Assembly (NCBI GenBank): GCA_018715595.1
Contig: DVLI01000007.1
Location: 62,001-126,000, forward strand
Direction of reading: 5' to 3'
Length of the DNA: 64,000 nucleotides
DNA from: Candidatus Caccoplasma merdavium
GTDB taxonomy: Bacteria > Bacteroidota > Bacteroidia > Bacteroidales > UBA11471
The translations under genes were made by a program, and so were the position numbers. The notes beneath the pieces were generated by a model. The model was not told the origin of the DNA. It did no database searches and saw nothing but the letters and a program-made list of their open reading frames with translations. Shown one piece after another: positions 34,001-41,977 of this stretch (its first letter is position 1; every line of letters starts with the position of its first letter).

Positions 34001-37000
34001 GAGTTGTTGCGCACGCCCACGAGTATGGTTTTCACGTTGGAGAGCGACGGGTTACCCATGACGGTAATCTTGTTGGTCGGCTTGTCGGGGTCGTAGCTCG
34101 AATAGGGGGTGGTGCTGCTCACTCCCGAGCCGTTGGTGTTCTGGGCGACGTTGCGCTCCTGTTTCAGGGAGGTGAGCAGTTCGAGCGGGAAGTCAAACAT
34201 GTTGGCCTCGGGCCACACCTTTTCCTGGTCGGCCGAGCTGTATGTGTTGTAGCGGCCGGCCGGGGTGAGCTGCAAGGGTATCTCATACTCGTAGTAGTTG
34301 TTGCAATAGTCCGAGCCCAAGCGTATGAAGATGGACAATTCGTTGTTTTTGAGGTCAGTATCATCGTCGATGAGCTGCTCGGCGTGGGTAAACATTTGCA
34401 GCCGTTTGTAGTTGCGCATGTCGGTACCGGAGGTCTTGTATATGGCACGGGCGTTTTTCGAGGGCAGGTCTCTGATGGTGAGTGAGATGGCCTGCTCGTT
34501 GAGTTGGGTGATCTGCGACTGGTCGGGAGAGATGATGCGGGTCACGCCGGGGGGGAGCACATAGTTGACGGGCGTCTGGCCGGCATTCTCTTCGATGTTG
34601 ACCACCGACACGTCGATGTCGCCCTCGGCGGGGGCATTGCTGCTGCCGCTGATGTCGGAGTGCAGTTTGTATTCATAGGTACGCCATTCGCCGCGCACCA
34701 GTTCGAGCGTGGCAAAGCGCAGATGGGTTTCTTTGTTGAAGCCCGTGAGGAAAATGCGGGCAAACCGTATGCTCGAAAAGTCTTGTATCGAGCCTACGGT
34801 CTGGCGCGGTTCGTGCGAAGCGTCTTCGCTGTCGTCGCGCAAGGGTATCTTGAACTGGTACCAGCGCACGGTCGATGACTCGCCGTTGCGCAGCGGTACC
34901 GTCACGGTGCGCATGTCGGTGATGTAGTTGCTTCCCACCTGCAAGTCTTCGGGGGTGATTTTCACGGCATACTGGTAGTAGCGCTCATACTCGTCGAGCG
35001 TGTTGTCCTGGTTGATGTCCTCGACGTCGGGGACACTGCGCGACGACTGGTAGTAGCGGTCGTCGACTTCGCTGGAAGATAGTGAGTTGCCTTCTGTTCC
35101 GTTGTAGTATTTATACCGGGTGAGAATGTCGGTTTCTTCTTCATTGAACCGTTCGCTCAGGAAGTATTGGTAATTGTCTCGGGCGGGGTCGTTGAGCGGG
35201 GAGTGGGGGTCGGCCAGCATGCGGTTGAGTGCCGTGCCCGAGAGTTTGGCGCGGAGACCCTCGACAAATCCTTGGTAAGAGGAGAAGTTGAGCTCGTCCT
35301 CGTCGGAGAGGCCGTCGAGACCTGCGTCCTGCCGCACGCGGGCGCCGCTGCTGTTGTCGAAGGCGTAGGTGAGCGATTGCTGCCGCGAGACGCGTCCCCA
35401 CACCGTGGTCGAGAGGTATGAGGTGTCGTTGTTGATGGGAAGGCCGTTTTCGTAGGACTTCATGCCGTCTTTGAGAATGTCTTCCGACACTTCGCCGAAG
35501 TTGAAGTAGAGCATGCCCCCCTTGTTGCTGCCGTCTTCGTTGTAGAGGAAGGGGTCCATGAGCCAGAATTGCAGGTACTCGATGTTGGAGTTGTCAAAGT
35601 CGGTGATGTCCATCTTGCGCATGATGCCGGCCCACCGTTTCTCGGGATTGAGCAGGTGCCCTTCCTCGTCGATGTTTTGGGCGTCGGTGTTGTAGGGCCC
35701 GTGTTCCTGCGGATAGTAGGAGAGGTTGAGAACCTGCATGACCGACGACTCGCCGTAGTTGAGCTCCTTGTTGGGGAATACCTCGGTGTATTCGACCTCG
35801 CGCACATAGTGGTTCGAGAGTTGTTCGAGGTCGTTTTTGATGTGTGCCGGGGTGGCCGATGAGTTGCGTTGCGTGAAGATGCGGTCGATGTAATACCAGG
35901 CGAGCAGGGCGCGGTTTTTGCCGTAGTCGAGGTTGTTCGACAGGGCCGATTCCACAAACATCGACGGGGTGGCCGACAATGTCCAGGAGTAGGGCGTGCG
36001 TATGTCGATGGTCGTCTGTGACCCTTCAAAGTCATCGAGATAGGAGAGGGTCGAGGCGTTTTTCTTTTCGCCGGGAATGAGCTGGGCAAACTCGGCGGTG
36101 AGCGACAGCCGCGACGGGACGGTGGCCGTCACGGTGGGTATCTTGTTGAGCCACGAGGTGAGCCACTGGAACTCGGTGTTGTAGGAGGTGTTGAATCCCC
36201 ACAGCGTGTTGTTGAGCACCTCACTGCCCATGTTCACCTTCTCGGTGAGGGCTTTTTCTTTCATGTGCATGAGGGTGAGCCCCAGGTTGAAGTCGGGCGT
36301 GAAGGCGTAATTGAGGTCGAGACCTACCAGCGTTTTGCGTTGCATGCTCAGGCTTTGGTTCTCGAACGAGACGTCGATGTTGGTGCCCGAGTCGATGTAA
36401 CTCTGGTTGAGAATCGTTACGACACCCATGTTGTAGTCGACCGTGTAGTCGACATTCTCGGTGAGTGTCACGCCGCCGGCCGTTACGCGCACCGAGCCGC
36501 GCGGAATGTTGAAGGCGTTGAGGTGTATCTCGGCGCTGTTCGATGCCTGGTATTCGCCTTTGAGTATGAACTTGTTCTTGTCGGCAAACTGCTTGGCCAC
36601 CGTGAGGGTCGAGTCGTAGAGCTCCTGGTAGGCGTAGCGGGCACCTTCGGGGCCTCCGATGGCTTGTTGCAGGTGGGAGCCGAAGGGCTCGACCACGGGA
36701 AAGATGATGCGCCCCGACGAGGGGAGTATCGTGTAGCCCGAGACGTAGTCGAAGATACCGTCGGAGTTGGTCTCCTGGTTGTTGTCGAGCCGGTCGAGGT
36801 TCATGACTTGCAGCAGGGTCTTTTCCTTGATGTTGCCCACCGGCAGGTAGGCGGTGTTGGTGCCCACCGAGTCGTTTTGGTAGTAGATGTTGAGGCGGAA
36901 GTTCTCTTGTTCCACCTGGTAGGCGCCCAATGAATAGACGTTTTTCATCATCAGGTGCCAAATGGGTTTCTTGTTGGTGACGGTCGACCCTTTGAGCATT

Positions 37001-38499
37001 TTCACATAGAGGCTCTGTTCGGTGTCGGTGATGTCGCTTGCAAACTCGCCCACCTGGTAGGTCTGCCCGTTCTTGGTGTATTCAAAGGCCACGGCCAGCA
37101 CCTCGTCGCTGGTGAGTTGGCTGTTGAGCGACACATAACCGAGCTGGCTGTTGAGGGTGTATTCCGAGGACGAGAGCAACCGGGCGCTCTCTATCTTGGC
37201 ATAGTCTTCTCCGCCGTAGATGCCATAGGCTTCGAGGGGGCTCAGTGCCTGTGTCGCCTGGTTGATGTATCGGGCATCGGGGTAGGAGGTGATGATTTCG
37301 TTGTAGAGCGAGTTGGCCGAGTTGGTCGGGTATTGTGCGCCACTGGTCGTCCAGTGGTCGCTGGCCAGGTTGCCGGCCTGGGTCTCTCCCAAGTCGGCAA
37401 AGGCAACGATGTTGCGCGCGTTGTCGTAGGAGCCCTGTTTGTTGGTGACCCATATCTCGATGCGGTTGATGGTGATGCCCGAGGTGATGTAGGGCAGCCG
37501 CGCGATGAACTGGTCGTAGTTGTCGCGGAAGTAGTGGGCCAGGAAGAAGTGCCGGTTTTGGTCGTAGGCGTCGACTCCGATTTCAAATTCGGTGGTCTGG
37601 CTGCCCCCTTCGCTGCTTACGGTCTTGGAGTCGGTCTCCTGTTGCGATACGAGGCCGGTAACGGTGAGTTTGCCAAATTGCAGCGTGGTTTTCAGACCGA
37701 AGAGCGAGGTCCCGCCCCGAATGAGGGTCGAGCCGGTGGTCATGCTGATGTTGCCGCCCTCGATGGTCTTGATGATTTGGTCTTCGTCGCCTTCGTATTT
37801 GAGGCTCATTTTCTGGGCGTCGAAGTCGAAGGTGGCGTCGGTGTTGTAGGTCATGTTGAAGCCCACCTTCGTGCCCACCGAGGCGTTGATGGTGGCCTGT
37901 ATCTTCTCGTCGAAGTCGAAGTAGGTTTTCTTGCGGGCGCTCTCGGCGAGGGCCGGGTTGTCGATTTTGTTGGTGACGAGGCTCAGGGTGAGGCTCATCG
38001 ACCCGCTGGTTTTCAGTCTCACGCCGCCCGGGCCGAATACCTTGTCGAGGGCTTGCACGTTGAATTGCATGTCGAGAAAGTCAAACTCGTTGTCTCCTTT
38101 GGCAAAATTCTCGGCATTCTTGGCGCGATAATATTCCTGCATCGACTTCTTGAAGGTGTAGTCGCTGTACTCGTCGGCTGTGAGCATGAAGGGGGTCGAG
38201 ACCGTCATGTCGCCCACTTTGGTGCGTACGACGTAGCAGTTGGTCTTGGCGTCGTATTCGAAGTCGGTATGTACGTTTTCGGGTGTTTTCAGGTCGGCCG
38301 GCGGGAGTGTGTGCAGGTCGTCGAAGGTCTCTATCGAGGTCTTGGCCACCGGGAACCGAGACGGCGTGCGGGGTATGGTGTCGCTTGCCGGCGTTTGGCC
38401 GGCGGGACGGACAGCCTGTGATGCGGCAAAAGCGGAATAAAGGCTTATCCCGCTTATAACCAAAAGAATATATATCGAAAAAATTCTCTTTCCCATCAT
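31075..38499 (-). CDS. sprA: Type IX secretion outer-membrane translocon SprA/Sov
   Basis: A 2474-residue protein with a signal peptide (about 1-26). It matches SprA of Flavobacterium and Sov of Porphyromonas in length (about 2400-2500) and in the family's N-terminal region (FDFLDMQFNVQALDKVFGPG, VGTKVGFNMTYNTDATFDFD, LIRGGTSLFGLKT). A repeated SprA N-terminal-type module occurs again around residues 1000-1200. The C-terminus is barrel-like, ending LDLAR. SprA forms the very large 36-strand barrel through which T9SS cargo crosses the outer membrane. The gene follows ruvA by 57 bases on the same strand, a conserved order in this phylum. The T9SS plug and gldH genes lie 2-17 kb further on. Confidence 0.95.
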   Translation of the reverse strand: MMGKRIFSIYILLVISGISLYSAFAASQAVRPAGQTPASDTIPRTPSRFPVAKTSIETFDDLHTLPPADLKTPENVHTDFEYDAKTNCYVVRTKVGDMTVSTPFMLTADEYSDYTFKKSMQEYYRAKNAENFAKGDNEFDFLDMQFNVQALDKVFGPGGVRLKTSGSMSLTLSLVTNKIDNPALAESARKKTYFDFDEKIQATINASVGTKVGFNMTYNTDATFDFDAQKMSLKYEGDEDQIIKTIEGGNISMTTGSTLIRGGTSLFGLKTTLQFGKLTVTGLVSQQETDSKTVSSEGGSQTTEFEIGVDAYDQNRHFFLAHYFRDNYDQFIARLPYITSGITINRIEIWVTNKQGSYDNARNIVAFADLGETQAGNLASDHWTTSGAQYPTNSANSLYNEIITSYPDARYINQATQALSPLEAYGIYGGEDYAKIESARLLSSSEYTLNSQLGYVSLNSQLTSDEVLAVAFEYTKNGQTYQVGEFASDITDTEQSLYVKMLKGSTVTNKKPIWHLMMKNVYSLGAYQVEQENFRLNIYYQNDSVGTNTAYLPVGNIKEKTLLQVMNLDRLDNNQETNSDGIFDYVSGYTILPSSGRIIFPVVEPFGSHLQQAIGGPEGARYAYQELYDSTLTVAKQFADKNKFILKGEYQASNSAEIHLNAFNIPRGSVRVTAGGVTLTENVDYTVDYNMGVVTILNQSYIDSGTNIDVSFENQSLSMQRKTLVGLDLNYAFTPDFNLGLTLMHMKEKALTEKVNMGSEVLNNTLWGFNTSYNTEFQWLTSWLNKIPTVTATVPSRLSLTAEFAQLIPGEKKNASTLSYLDDFEGSQTTIDIRTPYSWTLSATPSMFVESALSNNLDYGKNRALLAWYYIDRIFTQRNSSATPAHIKNDLEQLSNHYVREVEYTEVFPNKELNYGESSVMQVLNLSYYPQEHGPYNTDAQNIDEEGHLLNPEKRWAGIMRKMDITDFDNSNIEYLQFWLMDPFLYNEDGSNKGGMLYFNFGEVSEDILKDGMKSYENGLPINNDTSYLSTTVWGRVSRQQSLTYAFDNSSGARVRQDAGLDGLSDEDELNFSSYQGFVEGLRAKLSGTALNRMLADPHSPLNDPARDNYQYFLSERFNEEETDILTRYKYYNGTEGNSLSSSEVDDRYYQSSRSVPDVEDINQDNTLDEYERYYQYAVKITPEDLQVGSNYITDMRTVTVPLRNGESSTVRWYQFKIPLRDDSEDASHEPRQTVGSIQDFSSIRFARIFLTGFNKETHLRFATLELVRGEWRTYEYKLHSDISGSSNAPAEGDIDVSVVNIEENAGQTPVNYVLPPGVTRIISPDQSQITQLNEQAISLTIRDLPSKNARAIYKTSGTDMRNYKRLQMFTHAEQLIDDDTDLKNNELSIFIRLGSDYCNNYYEYEIPLQLTPAGRYNTYSSADQEKVWPEANMFDFPLELLTSLKQERNVAQNTNGSGVSSTTPYSSYDPDKPTNKITVMGNPSLSNVKTILVGVRNNSGRKKSATVWINELRLKGFNEEGGWAAKGNLNLAVSDIATLNMSGLVETTGFGGIDQSLSERRLDDLYQYNFAAMVDLGRFFPEKAKIKAPFFYSYTMEKSLPKYNPLDQDILLSDALEAAANDAARDSIKQLSITQSTVKSLSLSGFKVDIKSKNPMPYDPGNFTFSYSQNKQHENDPTTAYENTNTYNGNLIYSYSPLIKPWKPFEKIKSKSKSLDVLKKMGINYLPNNLSFGTSISRYYYEQQLRSIDESDVTLPVSVSKSFLWDRQFAIQWNLLQSLSMNLSTATNARIEEPSGAVNKQLFAEEYTLWKDSVKNSLRDFGTPWEYQQSFNATFNVPLNNIPSLNWISLSSTYNATYNWNRGASIDDTTSVGNSISNQGRLSVNGRFNFETLYNKSKFLKSVNQKFNNRGSNSRTPQKRNRYQRTITLRADTSTLVKHNLDSKKPIVSATLKGKVYPIEYKVVDANTIRVETRSDERIIITVLPGKRREENKWYQVGMYATRFAMMLRSANIQYSNTRSMTLPSFAPSVGDMLGQSTGYGAMAPGLGFAFATVGSDYIDHAVENNWLMTQDSSLISPAIHNRTNDLQADIVLEPLNGLKITLNIARSQSHNNQIYFMYDNKPTIQGGSFTMTHMALSTAFKKLSAENGYQSDAFDQFLQNRQIVANRLESNYRNTFYPAADFIGEANLAGQPYNTLYGGVNISSADVLIPSFIAAYTGGDARTIDLTAFPSWTQLIPNWKLTYDGLSKLKKMQKVFKSFIISHAYKCTYNVNSFSSYLNWVSIGGDSDMGFVKDSQTGYPVPSSPYDISSVTIIESFSPLLGIDFTLKNNLSGSLAYKNSRNLNLSISSVQIVEAVTQDVTVGIGYKITGLRGFFSGKGGKQGTYSNDINLRGDFSFAKTHSLIRRIEQEYTQATAGNKAINMKYSAEYKLSRYITLQAYYDLQITTPLISSSSYPTLNSDIGITIKLDLAR

Positions 38500-38556
38500 C
38501 GAGCGGCCGCCGTGAGGCGAACGTTTTTTAGTCTCTTCCGGCCGCCGATGGAGAGG

Positions 38557-39141
38557 TTACAGCATTTTCAGTGCGGTTTTTATGACCTCTTCGACTTTCA
38601 GGGCCGGGTTCTCTTTAAGCAGCTTCTGCACGACCTTTTGGGAGGCAGCCTGGGCAAATCCCAGCATCACCAGGGCGGCGACGGCTTCGTCCTGCAACTC
38701 TTGCTGTTGGGTCGTGTGGCTTATAAGTAACGTATCACCCCCTGCTTTTATTTTATCTTTGAGGTCAACAATTATGCGTTCGGCGGTTTTTGCCCCGATT
38801 CCTTTGACCGATTTGAGCAGGTTCACTTGTCCCGAGGCAATGACCTGTTCGAGTTCGGCCGGAGAAAGAGAGGAGAGAATCATGCGGGCGGTGTTGGGAC
38901 CCACGCCCGAGACCGAGATGAGCAATAAGAAGAGTTCCCGTTCGCGGCGGTCGATGAATCCGTAGAGGAGATGGGCGTCTTCGCGTATGGCTTCGTAGAC
39001 ATACAAGCGAGTTTCCCGGCCGACGGCCAGCGTGCTGTATGTGGTGAGTGAGATGTTGAGGCCGTAGCCTACGCCTTGGCAATCGATGACGGCCAGGGTG
39101 GGGGTGAGTTCGACGACTTCGCCGCGAATGTATTCGATCAT
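38557..39141 (-). CDS. ruvA: Holliday junction helicase subunit RuvA
   Basis: A 194-residue protein, the usual length, from ATG 39141; the frame is open to 39204 but the family starts at [12 protein letters not shown]. The N-terminal OB fold binds the junction, two helix-hairpin-helix units follow ([20 protein letters not shown] and [20 protein letters not shown]), and a C-terminal three-helix domain contacts RuvB. RuvA loads the RuvB motor on Holliday junctions. It is the first visible gene of an operon with sprA. Confidence 0.97.
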   Translation of the reverse strand: MIEYIRGEVVELTPTLAVIDCQGVGYGLNISLTTYSTLAVGRETRLYVYEAIREDAHLLYGFIDRRERELFLLLISVSGVGPNTARMILSSLSPAELEQVIASGQVNLLKSVKGIGAKTAERIIVDLKDKIKAGGDTLLISHTTQQQELQDEAVAALVMLGFAQAASQKVVQKLLKENPALKVEEVIKTALKML

Positions 39142-39322
39142 GGGTCGATGTTTTTTATGGAAATTCTTGTCTGTCGGCGTTCGGTTGCCGGGAATTGCCC
39201 GCATCTCGGTCCGGCCGGCCGGCTAAAAAAACAGAACGGTCTCCGTTGGTGGGGGTGATGGTTCTGTGACGTTGTGCCCCGAGCCGGTTCCCGTCAAGGA
39301 AAAAGACCGGTCTTCCGGGTAC

Positions 39323-39688
39323 TTATTTGCTTTCTTTTCCGGCTCGTTTGGGGTCTTGCATTTTGCAGCTGCCGTTGAGTACGGCTTTCGGTTCGATGAT
39401 GAGTATCTGGGTGGTGATGTCGCCCTCGACGGTCGAGGTCGCTTTCAGGGTAAGGGTGTCCTGTATGGTGAGATTGCCATTGACCTTGCCGTTGATTTCG
39501 GCATTGGCGGCCATGATGTTGCCCTGTATATGGGACTGTTCGCCGATGATGACTTTCCCCGCGCATTCGATGTTTCCTTGCAATGAACCGTCGATGCGTA
39601 TGTCGCTGCCGGCGTTGATGTTCCCTACGATGGCGGTATTGACCGAGAAATTATTGTGGACCATTCCGTTTGATGTCTCTTTGCTCAT
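39323..39688 (-). CDS. Bactofilin-family cytoskeletal protein
   Basis: A 121-residue protein whose centre (about 20-100) is a run of right-handed beta-helix repeats: IVGNINAGSDIRIDGSLQGN, AGKVIIGEQSHIQGNI, AEINGKVNGNLTIQD, LKATSTVEGDI. Short flexible ends flank the core, the standard bactofilin plan. Bactofilins polymerise into membrane-associated filaments involved in shape and polarity. It has its own promoter and stands alone between ruvA and folB. Confidence 0.92.
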   Translation of the reverse strand: MSKETSNGMVHNNFSVNTAIVGNINAGSDIRIDGSLQGNIECAGKVIIGEQSHIQGNIMAANAEINGKVNGNLTIQDTLTLKATSTVEGDITTQILIIEPKAVLNGSCKMQDPKRAGKESK

Positions 39689-39716
39689 ATCGTTTTTCTA
39701 AAAACAAGTTTCTATG

Positions 39717-39724
39717 CAAAAATA
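39717..39724 (-). promoter_or_regulatory. -7 box for the bactofilin gene
   Basis: Minus strand TATTTTTG matches TAnnTTTG, about 29 bases before ATG 39688. No convincing -33 element. Confidence 0.5.
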
Positions 39725-39877
39725 CAATTTCCCGACAGAATAACACGCTTTTCCGTCAAAAAGATTTGTGAAGTCGTCTTATGCCTTTTGTAATCAAACT
39801 CCTTGCAGGAACTGCGCCTCGAAACATTTTTATTGCTCCGTGCCCCTCCCGGGGCGGGCGCCGCCGGGACAGGACGT

Positions 39878-39907
39878 GAGGGAAAGCGGCTCTTTTCCCT
39901 CCTTTTT
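39878..39907 (+). terminator. Orphan plus-strand terminator
   Basis: GAGGGAAA (39878-39885) pairs with TTTCCCTC (39894-39901), followed by CTTTTT. There is no plus-strand gene before it within the window region 39.0-39.9 kb. A second GC hairpin (39842-39846 with 39851-39855) precedes it. It may end an unannotated small RNA. Confidence 0.6.
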
Positions 39908-39963
39908 ATCGTGGGGGAGGATAAACGGGTGGGGTGCTTGCATGGTTGTCTCGATAATATCTT

Positions 39964-39971
39964 TATCTTTG
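39964..39971 (+). promoter_or_regulatory. -7 box for folB
   Basis: TATCTTTG matches TAnnTTTG. The predicted start lies just before ATG 39995 and excludes the longer upstream frame beginning at 39803. Confidence 0.6.
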
Positions 39972-39994
39972 TGAGTAAATCATGCCTTGGAAAT

Positions 39995-40348
39995 ATGAAA
40001 ACATCGATAGAACTGAATGAGATGCGTTTCTTTGCCTATCATGGTGTCGGCTCGCAAGAGCGTCGGGTGGGCAATGATTATGTGGTGTCGTTGCGCGTCG
40101 ATTGCCCCATAGAAAGATCCATGGAGAGCGATGCCCTCGAAGATACCCTCGACTATGCCGCCCTCTATGCGCTTGTGGCGGCCGAGATGGCGACCCCTTC
40201 GTTGCTGCTCGAACATGTGGCCGGCCGCATTTGCCGGGCGCTCACTCGCACGTTCCCTGCCGTTTCGGGCGGACGTCTGCGCATTGCCAAGCTCACGCCC
40301 CCCATTCCGGGTGAAATCGGTGAGGCGGCGGTGGTCGTGGAGTGGTGA
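39995..40348 (+). CDS. folB: Dihydroneopterin aldolase
   Basis: A 117-residue protein, the standard FolB length, with IELNEMRFFAYHGVGSQERRVGNDYVV. This includes the FxxxHGxxxxE start motif with the active-site Glu region, then DTLDYAALYALV and HVAGRICRAL. It converts 7,8-dihydroneopterin to 6-hydroxymethyl-dihydropterin in folate synthesis. The frame is open 64 codons further upstream, but the translation there is GC-rich nonsense and includes the orphan terminator and the promoter. The T9SS plug gene follows after 88 bases. Confidence 0.93.
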   Translation: MKTSIELNEMRFFAYHGVGSQERRVGNDYVVSLRVDCPIERSMESDALEDTLDYAALYALVAAEMATPSLLLEHVAGRICRALTRTFPAVSGGRLRIAKLTPPIPGEIGEAAVVVEW

Positions 40349-40436
40349 CGCCGTAGCCTTTTTATTACCGCCGGAGGCCGGTCTTATACGTCCGGCTTGT
40401 CCCCGGCACAAGAATCTGTCGGAGTAAACTTGTCTT

Positions 40437-41681
40437 ATGCGTTATATCTTTTCCCTTGTTCTTCTGGTGGCGGCTTTGACCGGCCTGTCGGCTGCCCGCC
40501 CTTATCGTACCGAAGTATTCAACCCCAGCGTGCACACGTTGCAGGTGCGCCTCTCGGGCGACCGCCTTGCTCCTCCCGTGGCGTTGTTGGGCAGTGACAA
40601 CGGAGTCGTGGTTTCCTTCGACATGCTCGAAGACAACCCGCAATATCTCTATTACCGGGTGGTGCATTGCAATGCCGACTGGACGCCTTCGCTGCTCTCC
40701 GAGGTCGAATATCTTAACGGTTTCAACGGTTTGCCGGTCGACGATTACGCCCTCTCGTTCAATACCTATTGCAACTATGTGCACTACCGCATAGCCTTGC
40801 CCAACGACGACCTGCGGTTCCGCGTCTCGGGCAATTACGCCTTGCTCGTCTATCCCGAAGGGAATCCCGACTCGTTGCTGCTTACCGCCTGTTTTTCTCT
40901 CACCGAGAACCTCGTTGCCATCGCTTGTGAAATAACCACCCGCACCGATGTCGATTATAACAAGGCGCACCAGCAACTCTCGTTCAAGGTGATGTATCCG
41001 CAATATGAGATACGCAACCCGCGCGAAGAAGTCAAAGCCTATGTGACCGCCAATGTCGACGAGACCGGCGTGCTGCTGCCGCAGCCGTTGTATGTGCGCA
41101 ACCAGGAAATCGAGTATGCCCATGTGCCGGCTCTCATTTTCCCGGCGGGGAACGAATATCGCCGTTTCGAGACGGTCTCGCGGCATTACAACACGATAGG
41201 TGTCGAGAGCATGCGCTATTTCGACCCCTATTACCATGCCCTGTTGCGTCCCGACGAGCCGAGAGCCGGAGGCATGTACGCTTATGACGAGACGCAAAAC
41301 GGGCGCTTCTTTATTCGCACCGACGAAAGCGAAGAGGCCGACACCGAGGCCGATTACTTCGTGGTGCATTTCACCTTGGCGACGGGAGCTCCGGTCGACG
41401 GGGAGATTTATATCGATGGCGAGTTTACCCGCGGACGCCGTGACGAGACGACCCGCATGACCTATAATGCGGAGACGCGGGCCTACGAAAAAGTCATGTT
41501 GCTCAAACAAGGAGCCTATAATTACCGCTATCTTTTGCAACGTCCCGGCACCAAGGCCGATGCCGCACCCATAGAGGGCAATTTCTACGAAACCCGCAAC
41601 GAGTACCAGTTGCGGGTATATCACCGTCCGCAAGGAGCCCGTTACGACCGTCTTGTCGGGTACTCCCGTTGTCGCATGTGA
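40437..41681 (+). CDS. Type IX secretion system plug protein (DUF5103)
   Basis: A 414-residue protein with a signal peptide ending near LSAARP (about 20). It matches the DUF5103 family, now named the T9SS Plug protein because it closes the periplasmic side of the SprA channel in Flavobacterium. Signature segments are FNPSVHTLQVRL, YYRVVHCNADWTPS, YLNGFNG, GNYALLVYPEGNPDSLL, and YDETQNGRFFIRTDES. An N-terminal beta domain (about 20-140) precedes the family core. The SprA gene is 2 kb away on the other strand, so the window encodes both a channel and its plug. Confidence 0.9.
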   Translation: MRYIFSLVLLVAALTGLSAARPYRTEVFNPSVHTLQVRLSGDRLAPPVALLGSDNGVVVSFDMLEDNPQYLYYRVVHCNADWTPSLLSEVEYLNGFNGLPVDDYALSFNTYCNYVHYRIALPNDDLRFRVSGNYALLVYPEGNPDSLLLTACFSLTENLVAIACEITTRTDVDYNKAHQQLSFKVMYPQYEIRNPREEVKAYVTANVDETGVLLPQPLYVRNQEIEYAHVPALIFPAGNEYRRFETVSRHYNTIGVESMRYFDPYYHALLRPDEPRAGGMYAYDETQNGRFFIRTDESEEADTEADYFVVHFTLATGAPVDGEIYIDGEFTRGRRDETTRMTYNAETRAYEKVMLLKQGAYNYRYLLQRPGTKADAAPIEGNFYETRNEYQLRVYHRPQGARYDRLVGYSRCRM

Positions 41682-41787
41682 TGGGAGCGGGACGTGTCGC
41701 CTTGCCCGTGACGGGGGTGTCGTTTCTGCCAGCCGAAAGGCGGGCGACTCCGTGTAGCGGTGGCCGGCTGCCTGTCGAAAAATGACG

Positions 41788-41827
41788 TAAAAAAGGCGCC
41801 TTGCAAGAGCATGCTCTTGCAAGGCGC
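41788..41827 (-). terminator. tRNA-Arg terminator (32-bp palindrome)
   Basis: A perfect palindrome at 41796-41827 (each arm 16 bases), followed on the minus strand by TTTTTT. It directly follows the tRNA-Arg 3' end and can also serve the plug gene from the other side. Confidence 0.85.
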
Positions 41828-41837
41828 TTTCTCGTAG

Positions 41838-41910
41838 TGACCCCGACAGGACTCAAACCTGTGACCTTCAGAACCGGAATCTGACGTTCTATTCACTAAA
41901 CTACGGGGCC
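41838..41910 (-). tRNA. tRNA-Arg (anticodon CCG)
   Basis: 73 bases, reading leftward. The acceptor stem GGCCCCG pairs with CGGGGTC with one G-U; the D stem is GTTT/GAAC, the anticodon stem TCAGA/TCTGA with loop TTCCGGT (anticodon CCG, reading CGG), and the T stem ACAGG/CCTGT. The discriminator is A and the CCA end is not encoded. The D loop has GA where GG is normal at 18-19, and the T loop has TTTG instead of TTCG. It has a full promoter 12 bases upstream and a strong terminator after it. Confidence 0.95.
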
Positions 41911-41916
41911 TTTTCG

Positions 41917-41948
41917 GTTGGCAAAAGTAAGAATTATTTGTAGCTTTG
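41917..41948 (+). promoter_or_regulatory. ung promoter
   Basis: GTTG at 41917-41920, a 20-base spacer, TAGCTTTG at 41941-41948. It overlaps the tRNA promoter on the other strand. Confidence 0.65.
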
Positions 41949-41953
41949 CCAAA
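41922..41953 (-). promoter_or_regulatory. tRNA-Arg promoter
   Basis: Minus strand TTTG (41953-41950), a 20-base spacer, TACTTTTG (41929-41922): a full consensus match. Confidence 0.75.
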
Positions 41954-41977
41954 CGAAACGATTTAAATCTTTGAAAA

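Noticed and set aside
32455-34485. 676-codon plus-strand ORF
   Set aside because: It lies fully antisense to sprA. Its translation is Val/Gly/Arg-rich with no family pattern, as expected from reading a GC-rich gene backwards.
36955-38421. 488-codon plus-strand ORF
   Set aside because: Antisense to the N-terminal half of sprA; same composition as the other shadows.
39803-39994. 64-residue N-terminal extension of FolB
   Set aside because: It spans a terminator hairpin and the folB promoter, and FolB is normally about 117-120 residues.
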